Source: Desulfosporosinus fructosivorans (GTDB lineage Bacteria; Bacillota; Desulfitobacteriia; Desulfitobacteriales; Desulfitobacteriaceae). From it: 64,000 bases of DNA. Positions 9,127 to 17,247 of this stretch are shown here, in pieces (the first letter of the stretch is position 1; the number at the start of each line of letters is the position of its first letter). The notes under the pieces are model-generated. The model made no database searches. It was not told the origin of the DNA and saw nothing but the letters and a program-made list of their open reading frames with translations. The DNA is taken from positions 434,001 through 498,000 of the forward strand of contig NZ_SPQQ01000004.1 in NCBI RefSeq assembly GCF_004766045.1. The letters are read 5' to 3'. Made by a program: the position numbers and the translations under genes.

Positions 9127-10752
9127 TTAATTAACAGATTCACGAGTGCTATTAATAATCCTATATAGTCTCCACCTTGTTCCGAATTCCTTGACAAGTT
9201 CTGCCCAATCAGACCCATTAAAATATAGGTTCGGATATGCATCATTGATAGCACTAATAACTGATGCAGAACCAGGTTTCGGAACTAAGATATAGCTAAC
9301 TTTATATTTTTCGGGGTTGGATATGGCATTTTTAAAATCATAGTCACTAGTTATATAAAAACGCTTGGGGTATTCACTTTGCAAAATAATAAGATAAGCC
9401 GAGAATGAATCAACTAGAATATTACTGAAGGGGTAGTTGTCATCTAAATACTTCGCTAACTCAATATCTTGCTTTTGGTCATAATAAGTTTGATTATGGG
9501 CTCCTAAAGAGTTCTGTAAAAATGTATTTTCATCAGGTGCGATAGAAGGTTGAGTAATGGCATAAGAGAGTATCCCATAATTCACAATCATCGCTGCTAA
9601 AGGAATAATTACATGCCACTTTCTCTTCAGCTTACTCAACTCATATGGTAACCATGCAAATGACACTGGTAACACATATAAGAAATACCTTAACCAACCT
9701 AAGGAAGTACCTTTCATCAACATAATGATTTGCAACATTGGAATAGAAACGATCATGCCGATCAGGATTAGGGTATCCCATTTGAAAATACGTCGATTAA
9801 TCACTCGTAGAAATAAGATCGATAAAAAAGGCACTGAGAATACTAACACCTTCTCAAAGGCAAAGATGATAGCTTGTACCGGATTGTTGAGCATGGCGGC
9901 ATACACAGGATTACTTAAATGGCCTTGAATCTGGGCCGTATTGGTATATTCTCCGTTTAGAAAATTAAGAGGATTATCCATAATAATTGCGTTCAGTAAA
10001 ACCCATAGCAATATGGAATAGAAAATTGGTGTGACTATTACCGCCAGGGTCCCTTCCGCTCGTGACCATTTATAATGAAGGCGTCCTTCATTATTTGGTT
10101 TAGAATTTTCACTTATCAGCATTGTGACAATAACACAACCAACTATTATACTGAATCCAAAAGGGACCGCTTCATATCTGCACCAAAAGGCAATAGCAAG
10201 GGCAAAACTCGATACAGCCAAGTCCCCTAATTGATGTTCATCCATCCAATTTAAGAAAGATACGATGCTCAAGATGGTAAAAAATATAAACGGTGCATCA
10301 CTCAGGCCATTAAATCCCGCTAGGAAGATCATGGGATTTAAGGCGAATAACAAAGTAAAAATGACAGCGTACCAACGAGAAAGACCCCGTTGAATAAATG
10401 CCCGAACCAAAATACCCACTGTCAAAGATGCAAACATTGCGCTCATTAGTAAGCCAGCAATTCCTTTTGTAGCCATTGCAGGAATCCATGGATATAACAA
10501 CAGAAGCACCAAGTCTACCATACTCGGAAGAGGATTCCATACAAAACCAATAGCACCCAAGTGGGGATTTCTACTATATAAAACATAAAAGGCATTTGCC
10601 ACTCGACTGATTCCATCACTGTGATAATACCCAACATAAATGTTGTAGTAATAACCTGCTGCACACTCCAGTGCAAATACCGTAATCGCAGTCAACCAAA
10701 TTAGCATTCTATTTGTTCTTTGGGTTACTTTATCTTGAAATGTAAACGCCAT
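9127..10752 (-). CDS. Polytopic membrane protein, putative GT-C-fold glycosyltransferase (copy 1 of a tandem pair)
   Basis: 541 residues, the first gene of the minus-strand glycan operon. It has the same topology as its downstream paralogue: many membrane helices, a first loop with YHSDGISRVANAFYVLYSR, FNGLSDAPFIFF, WCRYEAVPFG, and a soluble C-terminal domain ending near WRLYRI. The two copies differ most in the cytosolic loop around residues 200-215 and in parts of the C-terminal domain, while the first-loop region is nearly invariant, which suggests a conserved active site with diverged acceptor or donor preference. The gap between copies is 120 bases with nothing recognisable. The start is the ATG at 10752. 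Function as a sugar transferase is inferred from topology and operon context. Confidence 0.72.
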   Translation of the reverse strand: MAFTFQDKVTQRTNRMLIWLTAITVFALECAAGYYYNIYVGYYHSDGISRVANAFYVLYSRNPHLGAIGFVWNPLPSMVDLVLLLLYPWIPAMATKGIAGLLMSAMFASLTVGILVRAFIQRGLSRWYAVIFTLLFALNPMIFLAGFNGLSDAPFIFFTILSIVSFLNWMDEHQLGDLAVSSFALAIAFWCRYEAVPFGFSIIVGCVIVTMLISENSKPNNEGRLHYKWSRAEGTLAVIVTPIFYSILLWVLLNAIIMDNPLNFLNGEYTNTAQIQGHLSNPVYAAMLNNPVQAIIFAFEKVLVFSVPFLSILFLRVINRRIFKWDTLILIGMIVSIPMLQIIMLMKGTSLGWLRYFLYVLPVSFAWLPYELSKLKRKWHVIIPLAAMIVNYGILSYAITQPSIAPDENTFLQNSLGAHNQTYYDQKQDIELAKYLDDNYPFSNILVDSFSAYLIILQSEYPKRFYITSDYDFKNAISNPEKYKVSYILVPKPGSASVISAINDAYPNLYFNGSDWAELVKEFGTRWRLYRIINSTRESVN

Positions 10753-10910
10753 ACCATTATTACCCCAATTTTAAATTCAAATTCTTCCAAAAACCGTTTA
10801 CTAGCACAAATCGTTAAGTAACCCCAATATCTATCAATCACCCCCTCATCAACTTATCCATTATACTTTACCCAATATTAATATAATGTTCCTCCCTAAC
10901 GGACTAGGAC

Positions 10911-10996
10911 TAGGGCTATAAAGATAGGATTTTAGCCCTATTGACTATAATTATGCATTCTATTTTTAGTATCGCATAATTATACAGATAGTCAAT
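10911..10996. repeat. Nested inverted repeats upstream of the glycan operon
   Basis: Two dyads share this stretch. TAGGGCTA (10911-10918) pairs with TAGCCCTA (10933-10940). ATTGACTA..TAATTATGC (10940-10956) pairs with GCATAATTATA..TAGTCAAT (10974-10996) with a short bulge. They lie 160 bases or more before the operon start and may be regulatory or remnants of a mobile element. Confidence 0.55.
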
Positions 10997-11019
10997 AGAA
11001 TTAAATACGAAAACCATAA

Positions 11020-11067
11020 TATTAAAGTTATCCCATTTCAAGGATTTGAAATGGGATAACTTTAATA
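11020..11067. repeat. Perfect 22-bp inverted repeat with 4-base loop
   Basis: Positions 11020-11041 are the exact reverse complement of 11046-11067, separated by GGAT. The arms are AT-rich at the ends with a central ATCCCATTTC block. There is no strong T run after the stem on either strand, so it is not a standard terminator. The rest of the gap from 10753 to 11265 contains no gene that I can support. Confidence 0.8.
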
Positions 11068-11265
11068 ACTCACGAAAATGATTCTCCTATTGTTAGAATT
11101 GTTCCGGGGTCTGTCCACCCCACAATTTGGAAACAACTCACTAGGACCATGAAACTGTTCTAAAAGAGAGCGATTCCCTTATTTAAAATTGGCTTTCTTG
11201 CTTCTAAGCGCCAGTATCTTAACTAGATCGCCGGAATGCCTCACAATGGGCTATTATTTATATAA

Positions 11266-11520
11266 TCAGATAAATTCTATCTCAATTGGCATCTGTTCAA
11301 TTACCTGCTTCAACTCTGTCCAACAATCCTTAGTCGTTTGAATCATAACCTCTCCCAGTACTTTGTCCGTCGTGGTTACTACGCCAAGATGACCCAAACC
11401 TTCAACCAATTTGCATAGCATTTGAATTTCCGAGCGGTCTATGCGGGCTTTGATGATAAGGTCAATATTTTCATATATAGAATTCACTTGAGGGTCCTTC
11501 TGCTCTTCTGGAAAATTCAT
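11266..11520 (-). CDS. Small conserved protein (DUF4911-like), copy B
   Basis: 84 residues, no membrane segment or cysteine cluster. The core IKARIDRSEIQMLCKLVEGLGHLGVVTTTDKVLGEVMIQTT is nearly the same as in the upstream neighbour at 11589-11849. An alternating beta/alpha layout ends in a hydrophobic EIEFI. The ATG at 11520 follows GGGAGAA. Its place directly downstream of the U32 protein gene recalls the short DUF4911-type proteins that I associate with U32 genes in Clostridia, but this family assignment is from memory and tentative. No function can be given. Confidence 0.7.
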   Translation of the reverse strand: MNFPEEQKDPQVNSIYENIDLIIKARIDRSEIQMLCKLVEGLGHLGVVTTTDKVLGEVMIQTTKDCWTELKQVIEQMPIEIEFI

Positions 11521-11588
11521 TAGCTATTCTCCCTTAATCTTACCTATTCTTATATATTCAGTAAAAATCTCAACGATAGTTCTCGAAG

Positions 11589-11849
11589 TTATGAAATAAA
11601 CTCAATCTTAAACGGCATATTCTCTATTGCCTTCTTTAAATCGGGCCAACACTGTTTTGTCGTCTGAATCATGACTTCTCCTAATGCTTTGTTCGTCGTC
11701 GTGACAATGCCTAAATGCCCTAACCCCTCGACAAGTTTGTCTAACATTTGCATTTCTACCCGCTCTAGACGCGCGTTAATAATAACATCAGCATCTGAAA
11801 ACAAATCGATCACTTCGGAAGTTCTCATCGACCTGCCTAAGGAACCCAT
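11589..11849 (-). CDS. Small conserved protein (DUF4911-like), copy A
   Basis: 86 residues starting at the ATG at 11849 (GAGGGGGA upstream), 26 bases after the stop of the U32 gene, so almost certainly in the same operon. It shares with the downstream copy the block NARLERVEMQMLDKLVEGLG and TTTNKALGEVMIQTTKQCWPDLKKAIE, so the two are tandem duplicates that diverged mainly in their first 20 residues. There is no transmembrane helix or metal motif. The predicted fold is a small beta-alpha-beta domain that might bind a nucleic acid or serve as an adaptor to the tRNA-modifying U32 protein; this is only a suggestion from context. Confidence 0.72.
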   Translation of the reverse strand: MGSLGRSMRTSEVIDLFSDADVIINARLERVEMQMLDKLVEGLGHLGIVTTTNKALGEVMIQTTKQCWPDLKKAIENMPFKIEFIS

Positions 11850-11875
11850 CCACTCGTCCCCCTCTCGACTCCTAC

Positions 11876-13129
11876 CTATTTTTTCTCGCTTTTCGCCCGC
11901 CGTAAAATACTATACGGCAGTATTTTCTCGGGTACACTCATCCTAATCACTTGCTGAGCATGCCGGGCCACATCTATGGGCGTACCTTTAGCATCCCACA
12001 TCTCACTCACCTCGAATGACCAAGAGATTCCGTGCGGAGTCAGGACTTCCAAAACCTCGCCTCGCTTGAAGTGGTTCCGTTGCTCAAACCAGGCCGTATC
12101 TTCCTCAACTGTGTAGCTTCCTGTTTTCTCTTCGCTCAAACATACCCCGACGAAATCATAATCTCGGACATAGTGAGAGGACTCTAAGTTATGAGAACTC
12201 GCCCCCGGTTTGCCGAATAAAAATCCTGCTGAATAATCTCGGTGACTGACTTTATCCATTTCTTCCAGCCACTGAGGAAGCTGCGCTTGAAAGGCTTCTT
12301 CCCCCTGATCCCAGAGCGTATCAATCGCCTCCCGATAAACCTTTACTGAACTGGCGACATATTGAACGCTTTTCATCCGCCCTTCGATTTTAAAGCTATC
12401 CAGGCCGATAGGCTTTAATAAGGGCAAATGGGGCAAAAGGCATAAGTCGTGTGAATTAAAGACATAGGTCCCACGTTCATCTTCTTCAATCGGAAAAACA
12501 TCTCCTGGCCTTTTCTCCTCTACAAGAGCATATCCCCAACGACAGGGCTGAGTACACTCCCCGCGGTTGGCATCTCGCCCTGTCAAATAGTTACTCAGTA
12601 AACACCGCCCAGAGTAAGACATGCACATCGCTCCATGGATAAAGATCTCCAACCCTCCAGTGACCTTAGAACGAATATCCTGCAGTTCTTCAAGGGTCAA
12701 TTCTCGGGCGAGGACGATTCTTTCAATCCCCTGCTTCAGCCAAAATCCCACCGAATACGAATTTGTGCTATTCGCTTGAGTGCTTAAATGCAGTGGCAGC
12801 CGTGGGGCTACTTCTTGAGCCATCGCGATGATACCGGGGTCAGAGACTATTGCTCCGTCTACGCCGAGTTCTTCCAACTTCTTGAGATAAGCTGGAATTC
12901 CCTCGAAATCTGGTTCATGGGCGAAAATATTCACTGTCACATAGATTTTCTTTCCCAACCCATGCGTCCAGCGCACCGCTTTTTCCATTTCCTCGAAGCT
13001 GAAATTTCCAGCAAAAGCCCGCAGGCCAAATGCTTGACCGCCCATATAGACCGCGTCTGCTCCATAAGCCAACGCGTATTTTAGCTTTTCCCAATCTCCC
13101 GCAGGAGCTAACAATTCTGGTTTTTTCAT
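11876..13129 (-). CDS. U32-family tRNA 5-hydroxyuridine synthesis protein (TrhP/YrrO-like)
   Basis: 417 residues. It starts MKKPELLAPAGDWEKLKYAL, the usual U32 N-terminus, and carries the U32 signature EIFIHGAMCMSYSGRCLLSN near residue 155, with the Cys cluster continuing in GECTQPCRWGY. Family members (B. subtilis YrrN/YrrO, E. coli TrhP) act with prephenate-derived chemistry and an Fe-S cluster in forming 5-hydroxyuridine at the tRNA wobble position; the old peptidase name is misleading. In Bacillus, yrrO lies close to alaS-yrzL-yrrK-yrzB-mltG. Here the same block is found (17248-24113) but separated by trpB and the MoxR/VWA pair. The ATG at 13129 lacks a strong Shine-Dalgarno but fits the family start. 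Confidence 0.87.
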   Translation of the reverse strand: MKKPELLAPAGDWEKLKYALAYGADAVYMGGQAFGLRAFAGNFSFEEMEKAVRWTHGLGKKIYVTVNIFAHEPDFEGIPAYLKKLEELGVDGAIVSDPGIIAMAQEVAPRLPLHLSTQANSTNSYSVGFWLKQGIERIVLARELTLEELQDIRSKVTGGLEIFIHGAMCMSYSGRCLLSNYLTGRDANRGECTQPCRWGYALVEEKRPGDVFPIEEDERGTYVFNSHDLCLLPHLPLLKPIGLDSFKIEGRMKSVQYVASSVKVYREAIDTLWDQGEEAFQAQLPQWLEEMDKVSHRDYSAGFLFGKPGASSHNLESSHYVRDYDFVGVCLSEEKTGSYTVEEDTAWFEQRNHFKRGEVLEVLTPHGISWSFEVSEMWDAKGTPIDVARHAQQVIRMSVPEKILPYSILRRAKSEKK

Positions 13130-13486
13130 TATGATTCCCCTAACTATATATCTACAGGCTTTTGAAATATATTTTCTACTATATCCAATTGCTTAACGTC
13201 AATCATTATGATAGAACTGGGCTTTTCGACCTTTAACCCATAATCTAACTCTCTGGTCAACACTCATACCTACTTACTATACCCCAAAATCCAGTGCTTG
13301 TCCTCTTTCTTCAATGATCTGGCTTATTTCTAGTTAGGGATTCTCATTCAATCAGTTGTTCCTTAGAGATTACATAGATTAAGACTTTCTTTAACACTTA
13401 GATCAGGAATATAAGCAAAGCTTAGACAATTAGTGGTATTATTAACATATAATACGTTTCAAAGACGACAAGGAGGACACTTTAGA
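13130..13486. promoter_or_regulatory. Divergent intergenic region with a candidate promoter for the MoxR gene
   Basis: There is no gene here. On the plus strand TAGACA (13423-13428) and TATAAT (13448-13453) form a possible sigma-A promoter with a long 19-base spacer, 33 bases before the MoxR start. No clear promoter was found for the U32 operon on the minus strand, and no terminator-like hairpin is visible. Confidence 0.4.
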
Positions 13487-14347
13487 ATGACCGATCAACT
13501 TCTCTATCAAGGAACTGACGATTACATTGTCTCTAAGGATCTCCAAAACAGTGTTAATATCTCAGTGGCCTTAAAAAGACCGCTCTTAATTAAAGGGGAG
13601 CCTGGCACAGGCAAAACCGTCTTAGCGGAAAGTATAGCTCGCTCTCTTGGTCTGCGCTTACTAATCTGGAATATTAAATCGACGACGAAAGCGCAAGATG
13701 GTCTTTATGTCTATGACACAGTCCAGCGTCTCTATGACAGTCAATTTGGTGAACAGAATGTTTCTAACATTAAACAATACATTAAGCTGGGCAAACTCGG
13801 CGAAGCCTTTGAATCCAGCGAACGAGTTGTCCTATTAATTGATGAAATCGACAAAGCCGACTTGGAATTCCCCAATGATTTACTCTGGGAACTGGACGTC
13901 ATGAATTTTTACATACCGGAAACAGGAGAAACAATCACGACTAAACATAGGCCTATCGTCATCATTACGAGCAACGCCGAAAAAGAACTACCGGATGCAT
14001 TTTTGCGACGTTGTATTTTTCATTATATCGACTTTCCTGATCAAACAATGATGGAAGAAATTGTCCATGTCCATTTTCCAGACTTGGAAGGCCAATTACT
14101 GGCCGAAGCCTTGAAATCGTTTTATTGGTTGCGCACTATCTCAGGTTTACAGAAAAAGCCTAGTACCAGCGAGCTTCTCGATTGGATTCAAGCTCTGACC
14201 CTCGGCGGTATCGATCCCTCTAGAATTTCTCAGGAAATCCCCTTTTTAGGAGCTTTGTTAAAAAAGAATCAGGATTTTGATTTGACCTTGAGACAACTCC
14301 AAACCCGCGGGACAGAAAATCCATCTCGCGCCAAACGTGGCTGGTAA
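13487..14347 (+). CDS. MoxR-type AAA+ ATPase
   Basis: 286 residues from the ATG at 13487, with AGGAGG ten bases upstream; an upstream in-frame reading to 13433 has no ribosome site. Walker A GEPGTGKT lies near residue 39, Walker B VVLLIDEIDKAD near 118, and sensor 1 TSNAEKELPDAFLRRC near 160. The arginine-finger region of MoxR proteins follows. MoxR ATPases act as chaperones with VWA-domain partners, and the next gene, two bases after the stop, encodes one. The pair is transcribed on the plus strand, against most neighbours. What complex it matures is not evident; neither CO dehydrogenase nor other usual clients are in the window. Confidence 0.88.
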   Translation: MTDQLLYQGTDDYIVSKDLQNSVNISVALKRPLLIKGEPGTGKTVLAESIARSLGLRLLIWNIKSTTKAQDGLYVYDTVQRLYDSQFGEQNVSNIKQYIKLGKLGEAFESSERVVLLIDEIDKADLEFPNDLLWELDVMNFYIPETGETITTKHRPIVIITSNAEKELPDAFLRRCIFHYIDFPDQTMMEEIVHVHFPDLEGQLLAEALKSFYWLRTISGLQKKPSTSELLDWIQALTLGGIDPSRISQEIPFLGALLKKNQDFDLTLRQLQTRGTENPSRAKRGW

Positions 14348-14349
14348 AC

Positions 14350-15558
14350 ATGTATACAAACTTTTTTTATCTACTACGTCGCGAGGGGGTTCCTGTTTCT
14401 ATCACAGAGTGGATGACCTTAATGGAGGCACTTTCAGTTGGCTTAGCGGAATCCAGCCTGTCTGGGTTTTACTACTTGGCAAGAGCGGTCTTGGTTAAAA
14501 GTGAAAGCCATTTTGATCAATATGATCTGGCCTTTCAGACGTATTTCCAAGGGATCGCTTCCCCAGAACAATTATTGGACCAGGTTGCTCAATGGCTGGA
14601 AAATCCTCTGCCGCTAAAAATGTTCTCTGAAGAAGAACGCAATGAGCTCTTAAATAAATTAGGCTTGCCCGATTGGGAGAGTTTAAAAACTGCTTTGGAA
14701 GAACGTATGCGAAAACAAGATAGCCCTCATCACGGTGGAAATACCTGGATCGGCACAGGCGGGACCTCCGCCTTTGGGCACTCGGGTTTTCATCCCGGTG
14801 GCGTGAGAATTGGGGGTGAATCTCACGGGCAATCCGCGGTCAAAGTGGCCAGTGAACGCAATTATCGAGACTATCGAAAGGATGAAACCTTAGGAATTCG
14901 TCAGTTTGAAGTTGCTTTGCGTCGCTTGCGACAGTTTAGCACGCGCCTTGATGGAGTCAAAGATCAACTGGACTTAGACGATACCATTGATGAAACCTGT
15001 AAAAATGCGGGACGCTTAAAGCTTGTCTGGACAAGACCACGCAAAAACTCCGTCAAGGTTATCGTACTGATGGATGTCGGTGGTTCGATGACCCCTTATG
15101 CCAATATCTGTAGTCAATTGTTCTCAGCGGTTCATAAGTCCTCCCATTTCAAGGATTTAAAGTTCTTTTACTTTCATAACTGTATCTATGACCGCTTGTA
15201 CTTAGACGCTTCTAACAACCCCAGGAAAGCAGTTAAAACTGCGGATGTCCTAGCTTCGCTGGGTCCAGACTACAAAGTAGTCCTCGTCGGAGATGCAGCC
15301 ATGGCTCCAAGTGAACTGATGATGAGAGATGGTAACATCTTTTGGGATCTTAGCAACGAAGAACCCGGAATTACTTGGTTACAGCGTATCGCTAAGAAAT
15401 TTCCTTATAACGTCTGGCTCAACCCACTCCCAGAGAAGTATTGGGAACGAGTTCATGGGTACCAAACACTAACAATGGTGCGTAATATTTTTCCCATGTA
15501 TGAGTTAACCCTAGAGGGACTTGATCGGGCGATCAAGAAATTAATGGTGCGCAAGTGA
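14350..15558 (+). CDS. VWA-domain protein, CoxE-like, partner of the MoxR ATPase
   Basis: 402 residues. The N-terminal half is helical and charged, followed by a glycine/histidine-rich linker (about residues 127-165: HHGGNTW, GTGGTSAFGHSGFHPGG). The C-terminal von Willebrand A-type domain shows VKVIVLMDVGGSMTPY near residue 240, where the usual MIDAS DxSxS reads DVGGS, then a later VLVGDAAMAPSEL. The DxGxS variant is familiar in CoxE-like relatives and may still bind a metal. The stop of moxR and this ATG are two bases apart, so they form one transcriptional unit. No signal peptide is present, so it is probably cytoplasmic. The client is unknown. Confidence 0.85.
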   Translation: MYTNFFYLLRREGVPVSITEWMTLMEALSVGLAESSLSGFYYLARAVLVKSESHFDQYDLAFQTYFQGIASPEQLLDQVAQWLENPLPLKMFSEEERNELLNKLGLPDWESLKTALEERMRKQDSPHHGGNTWIGTGGTSAFGHSGFHPGGVRIGGESHGQSAVKVASERNYRDYRKDETLGIRQFEVALRRLRQFSTRLDGVKDQLDLDDTIDETCKNAGRLKLVWTRPRKNSVKVIVLMDVGGSMTPYANICSQLFSAVHKSSHFKDLKFFYFHNCIYDRLYLDASNNPRKAVKTADVLASLGPDYKVVLVGDAAMAPSELMMRDGNIFWDLSNEEPGITWLQRIAKKFPYNVWLNPLPEKYWERVHGYQTLTMVRNIFPMYELTLEGLDRAIKKLMVRK

Positions 15559-15580
15559 AAATTCTTTTATCCAACATCCC

Positions 15581-15609
15581 TTGACGAAACTCCTCTGCTA
15601 TATTACAAT
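15581..15609 (+). promoter_or_regulatory. Sigma-A-type promoter of the trpB leader
   Basis: TTGACG (15581-15586), a 17-base spacer and TACAAT (15604-15609) lie just after the VWA gene stop and just before the T-box leader. Confidence 0.7.
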
Positions 15610-15615
15610 ACAGAA

Positions 15616-15958
15616 AATAATAAGCAAGACAATGATGGGAATTAGTAAGTCTTTGTGGAATGTTCAAGCGAGTCAGAGAAGGTGAAAGTCTGATACACTT
15701 CCCGTAGACCGAATGGATCCCAGAGTCGTAATCCGAACACGCAGAAGCGTCAGTAGGTGATACCGGGGGTTTCCCGTTACAGAAACACGGATATCGAGAG
15801 GCCGACTCTCCGCATCTGCTTATTTTTGTGCGAGAATCGTATCCTACTTCGTATCTAAGCTTAAAGTGTGGGCATCTAATATTTAGATCCCGTACGAAAA
15901 AGGTGGCATAATGGAAATTAACTTTCCGTCCTTCTAGGGCGGAGAGTTTTTTATTTTT
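15616..15958 (+). promoter_or_regulatory. Tryptophan-specific T-box riboswitch with terminator
   Basis: The leader carries stem I features such as GTCAGAGAAGGTGAAAGTCTGAT and a specifier context GAATGGATCCC, with TGG (Trp) at 15714-15716. The T-box itself is AAAAGGTGGCATAATGG (15897-15913); its TGGC bulge is complementary to the GCCA end of tRNA-Trp (discriminator G). The terminator stem at 15919-15945 (CTTTCCGTCC with GGGCGGAGAG) is followed by TTTTTTATTTTT. Uncharged tRNA-Trp should favour antitermination and so trpB expression. Confidence 0.88.
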
Positions 15959-15984
15959 AATGTAGGAGATGGAGGGTTTTGATT

Positions 15985-17163
15985 ATGGAAAAAGGTTATT
16001 TTGGTGAATATGGTGGTAGCTTTGTCCCACCCCAATTACAAAATGCATTAGATCAGTTGGATGACACCTTCGAAAAGTATAAAGACGATCCAGAATTCAA
16101 CAAGGAACTTGACTATTATCTCCGTCAATATGTTGGCCGCCCAAATCCCCTTTACTATGCAGAGAAACTTTCTAAACAATTAGGGGGCGCAAAAATCTAC
16201 TTGAAACGTGAAGATTTGAACCATACTGGTGCTCACAAAATTAACAATGTTCTTGGTCAAGCATTACTTGCCAAACGCATGGGGGCAAAACGGATCATTG
16301 CTGAGACTGGAGCCGGACAACACGGCGTAGCCACGGCAACAGCCTGTGCACTCTTTGATATGGAATGCGTCATTTATATGGGAGAAGAGGACACCCAGCG
16401 CCAATCTTTAAATGTCTTCCGGATGGAACTCTTAGGAGCCCAAGTAATCACAGTGACCTCTGGGACTCGCACGTTGAAGGATGCCGTGGATGCCGCTCTT
16501 GGGGACTTCGCCACGAACTATGAAACAACCTTCTATATGCTCGGTTCTGCCGTGGGGCCTCACCCCTATCCCTCTCTCGTCAAACACTTCCAATCAATTA
16601 TTTCACGAGAAGCACGCCAGCAAATTCTGGAAGCAGAGGGAAAACTCCCGGATGCTGTCATGGCCTGTGTTGGTGGCGGCAGTAATGCCATTGGCATGTT
16701 CGCCAACTTTATCGCAGACCCGACCGTGCGACTCATAGGAGTCGAGCCTGGAGGATTGGGTTTAGAAACTGGTAAACACGCCGCGCCCCTCTCAGCCGGA
16801 GCACCTGGAATTGTTCATGGTTTTAAGTGTTATGTCATGGCAGACGAAAAGGGAGAGCCCCTTGCTACCCATTCTATTTCAGCAGGTCTGGACTATCCCG
16901 GCGTAGGACCCGAACACAGCTACCTGAAAGACATCGGCCGTGCTGAATATGTAAGCATTACGGACGCTGAATCCTTGGAAGCCTTTCACAGACTTTCTCG
17001 AGCGGAAGGCATCATCCCTGCTCTCGAAAGTGCTCACGCTGTCGCTTATGCGCTTAAACTCGCACCTACCATGAACTCAAACCAAATCATCATTGTTAAT
17101 CTATCTGGACGCGGAGACAAAGACGTGGAACAAATCTTCAATATGGGTAAGAAATTCAACTGA
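15985..17163 (+). CDS. trpB: Tryptophan synthase beta chain
   Basis: 392 residues from the ATG at 15985, eight bases after GGAGGG; an in-frame TTG at 15979 is less well placed. It opens [15 protein letters not shown] and carries the PLP lysine in HTGAHKINN near residue 85, followed by [16 protein letters not shown], and the phosphate-binding loop [10 protein letters not shown]. The length and these motifs match canonical TrpB (TrpB1) rather than the longer TrpB2. It condenses indole (from TrpA) with serine to tryptophan. No trpA or other trp gene is nearby, which is unusual, so indole supply must come from elsewhere or the enzyme serves salvage. Control by the upstream Trp T-box is evident. 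Confidence 0.95.
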   Translation: MEKGYFGEYGGSFVPPQLQNALDQLDDTFEKYKDDPEFNKELDYYLRQYVGRPNPLYYAEKLSKQLGGAKIYLKREDLNHTGAHKINNVLGQALLAKRMGAKRIIAETGAGQHGVATATACALFDMECVIYMGEEDTQRQSLNVFRMELLGAQVITVTSGTRTLKDAVDAALGDFATNYETTFYMLGSAVGPHPYPSLVKHFQSIISREARQQILEAEGKLPDAVMACVGGGSNAIGMFANFIADPTVRLIGVEPGGLGLETGKHAAPLSAGAPGIVHGFKCYVMADEKGEPLATHSISAGLDYPGVGPEHSYLKDIGRAEYVSITDAESLEAFHRLSRAEGIIPALESAHAVAYALKLAPTMNSNQIIIVNLSGRGDKDVEQIFNMGKKFN

Positions 17164-17247
17164 CAGCAAAACCGTTCCGCCCACAATCCCCTCACACTCG
17201 TATATTGACCCTATCGATCCTAACCCTATCCCCCAAGACCTCTCTGC

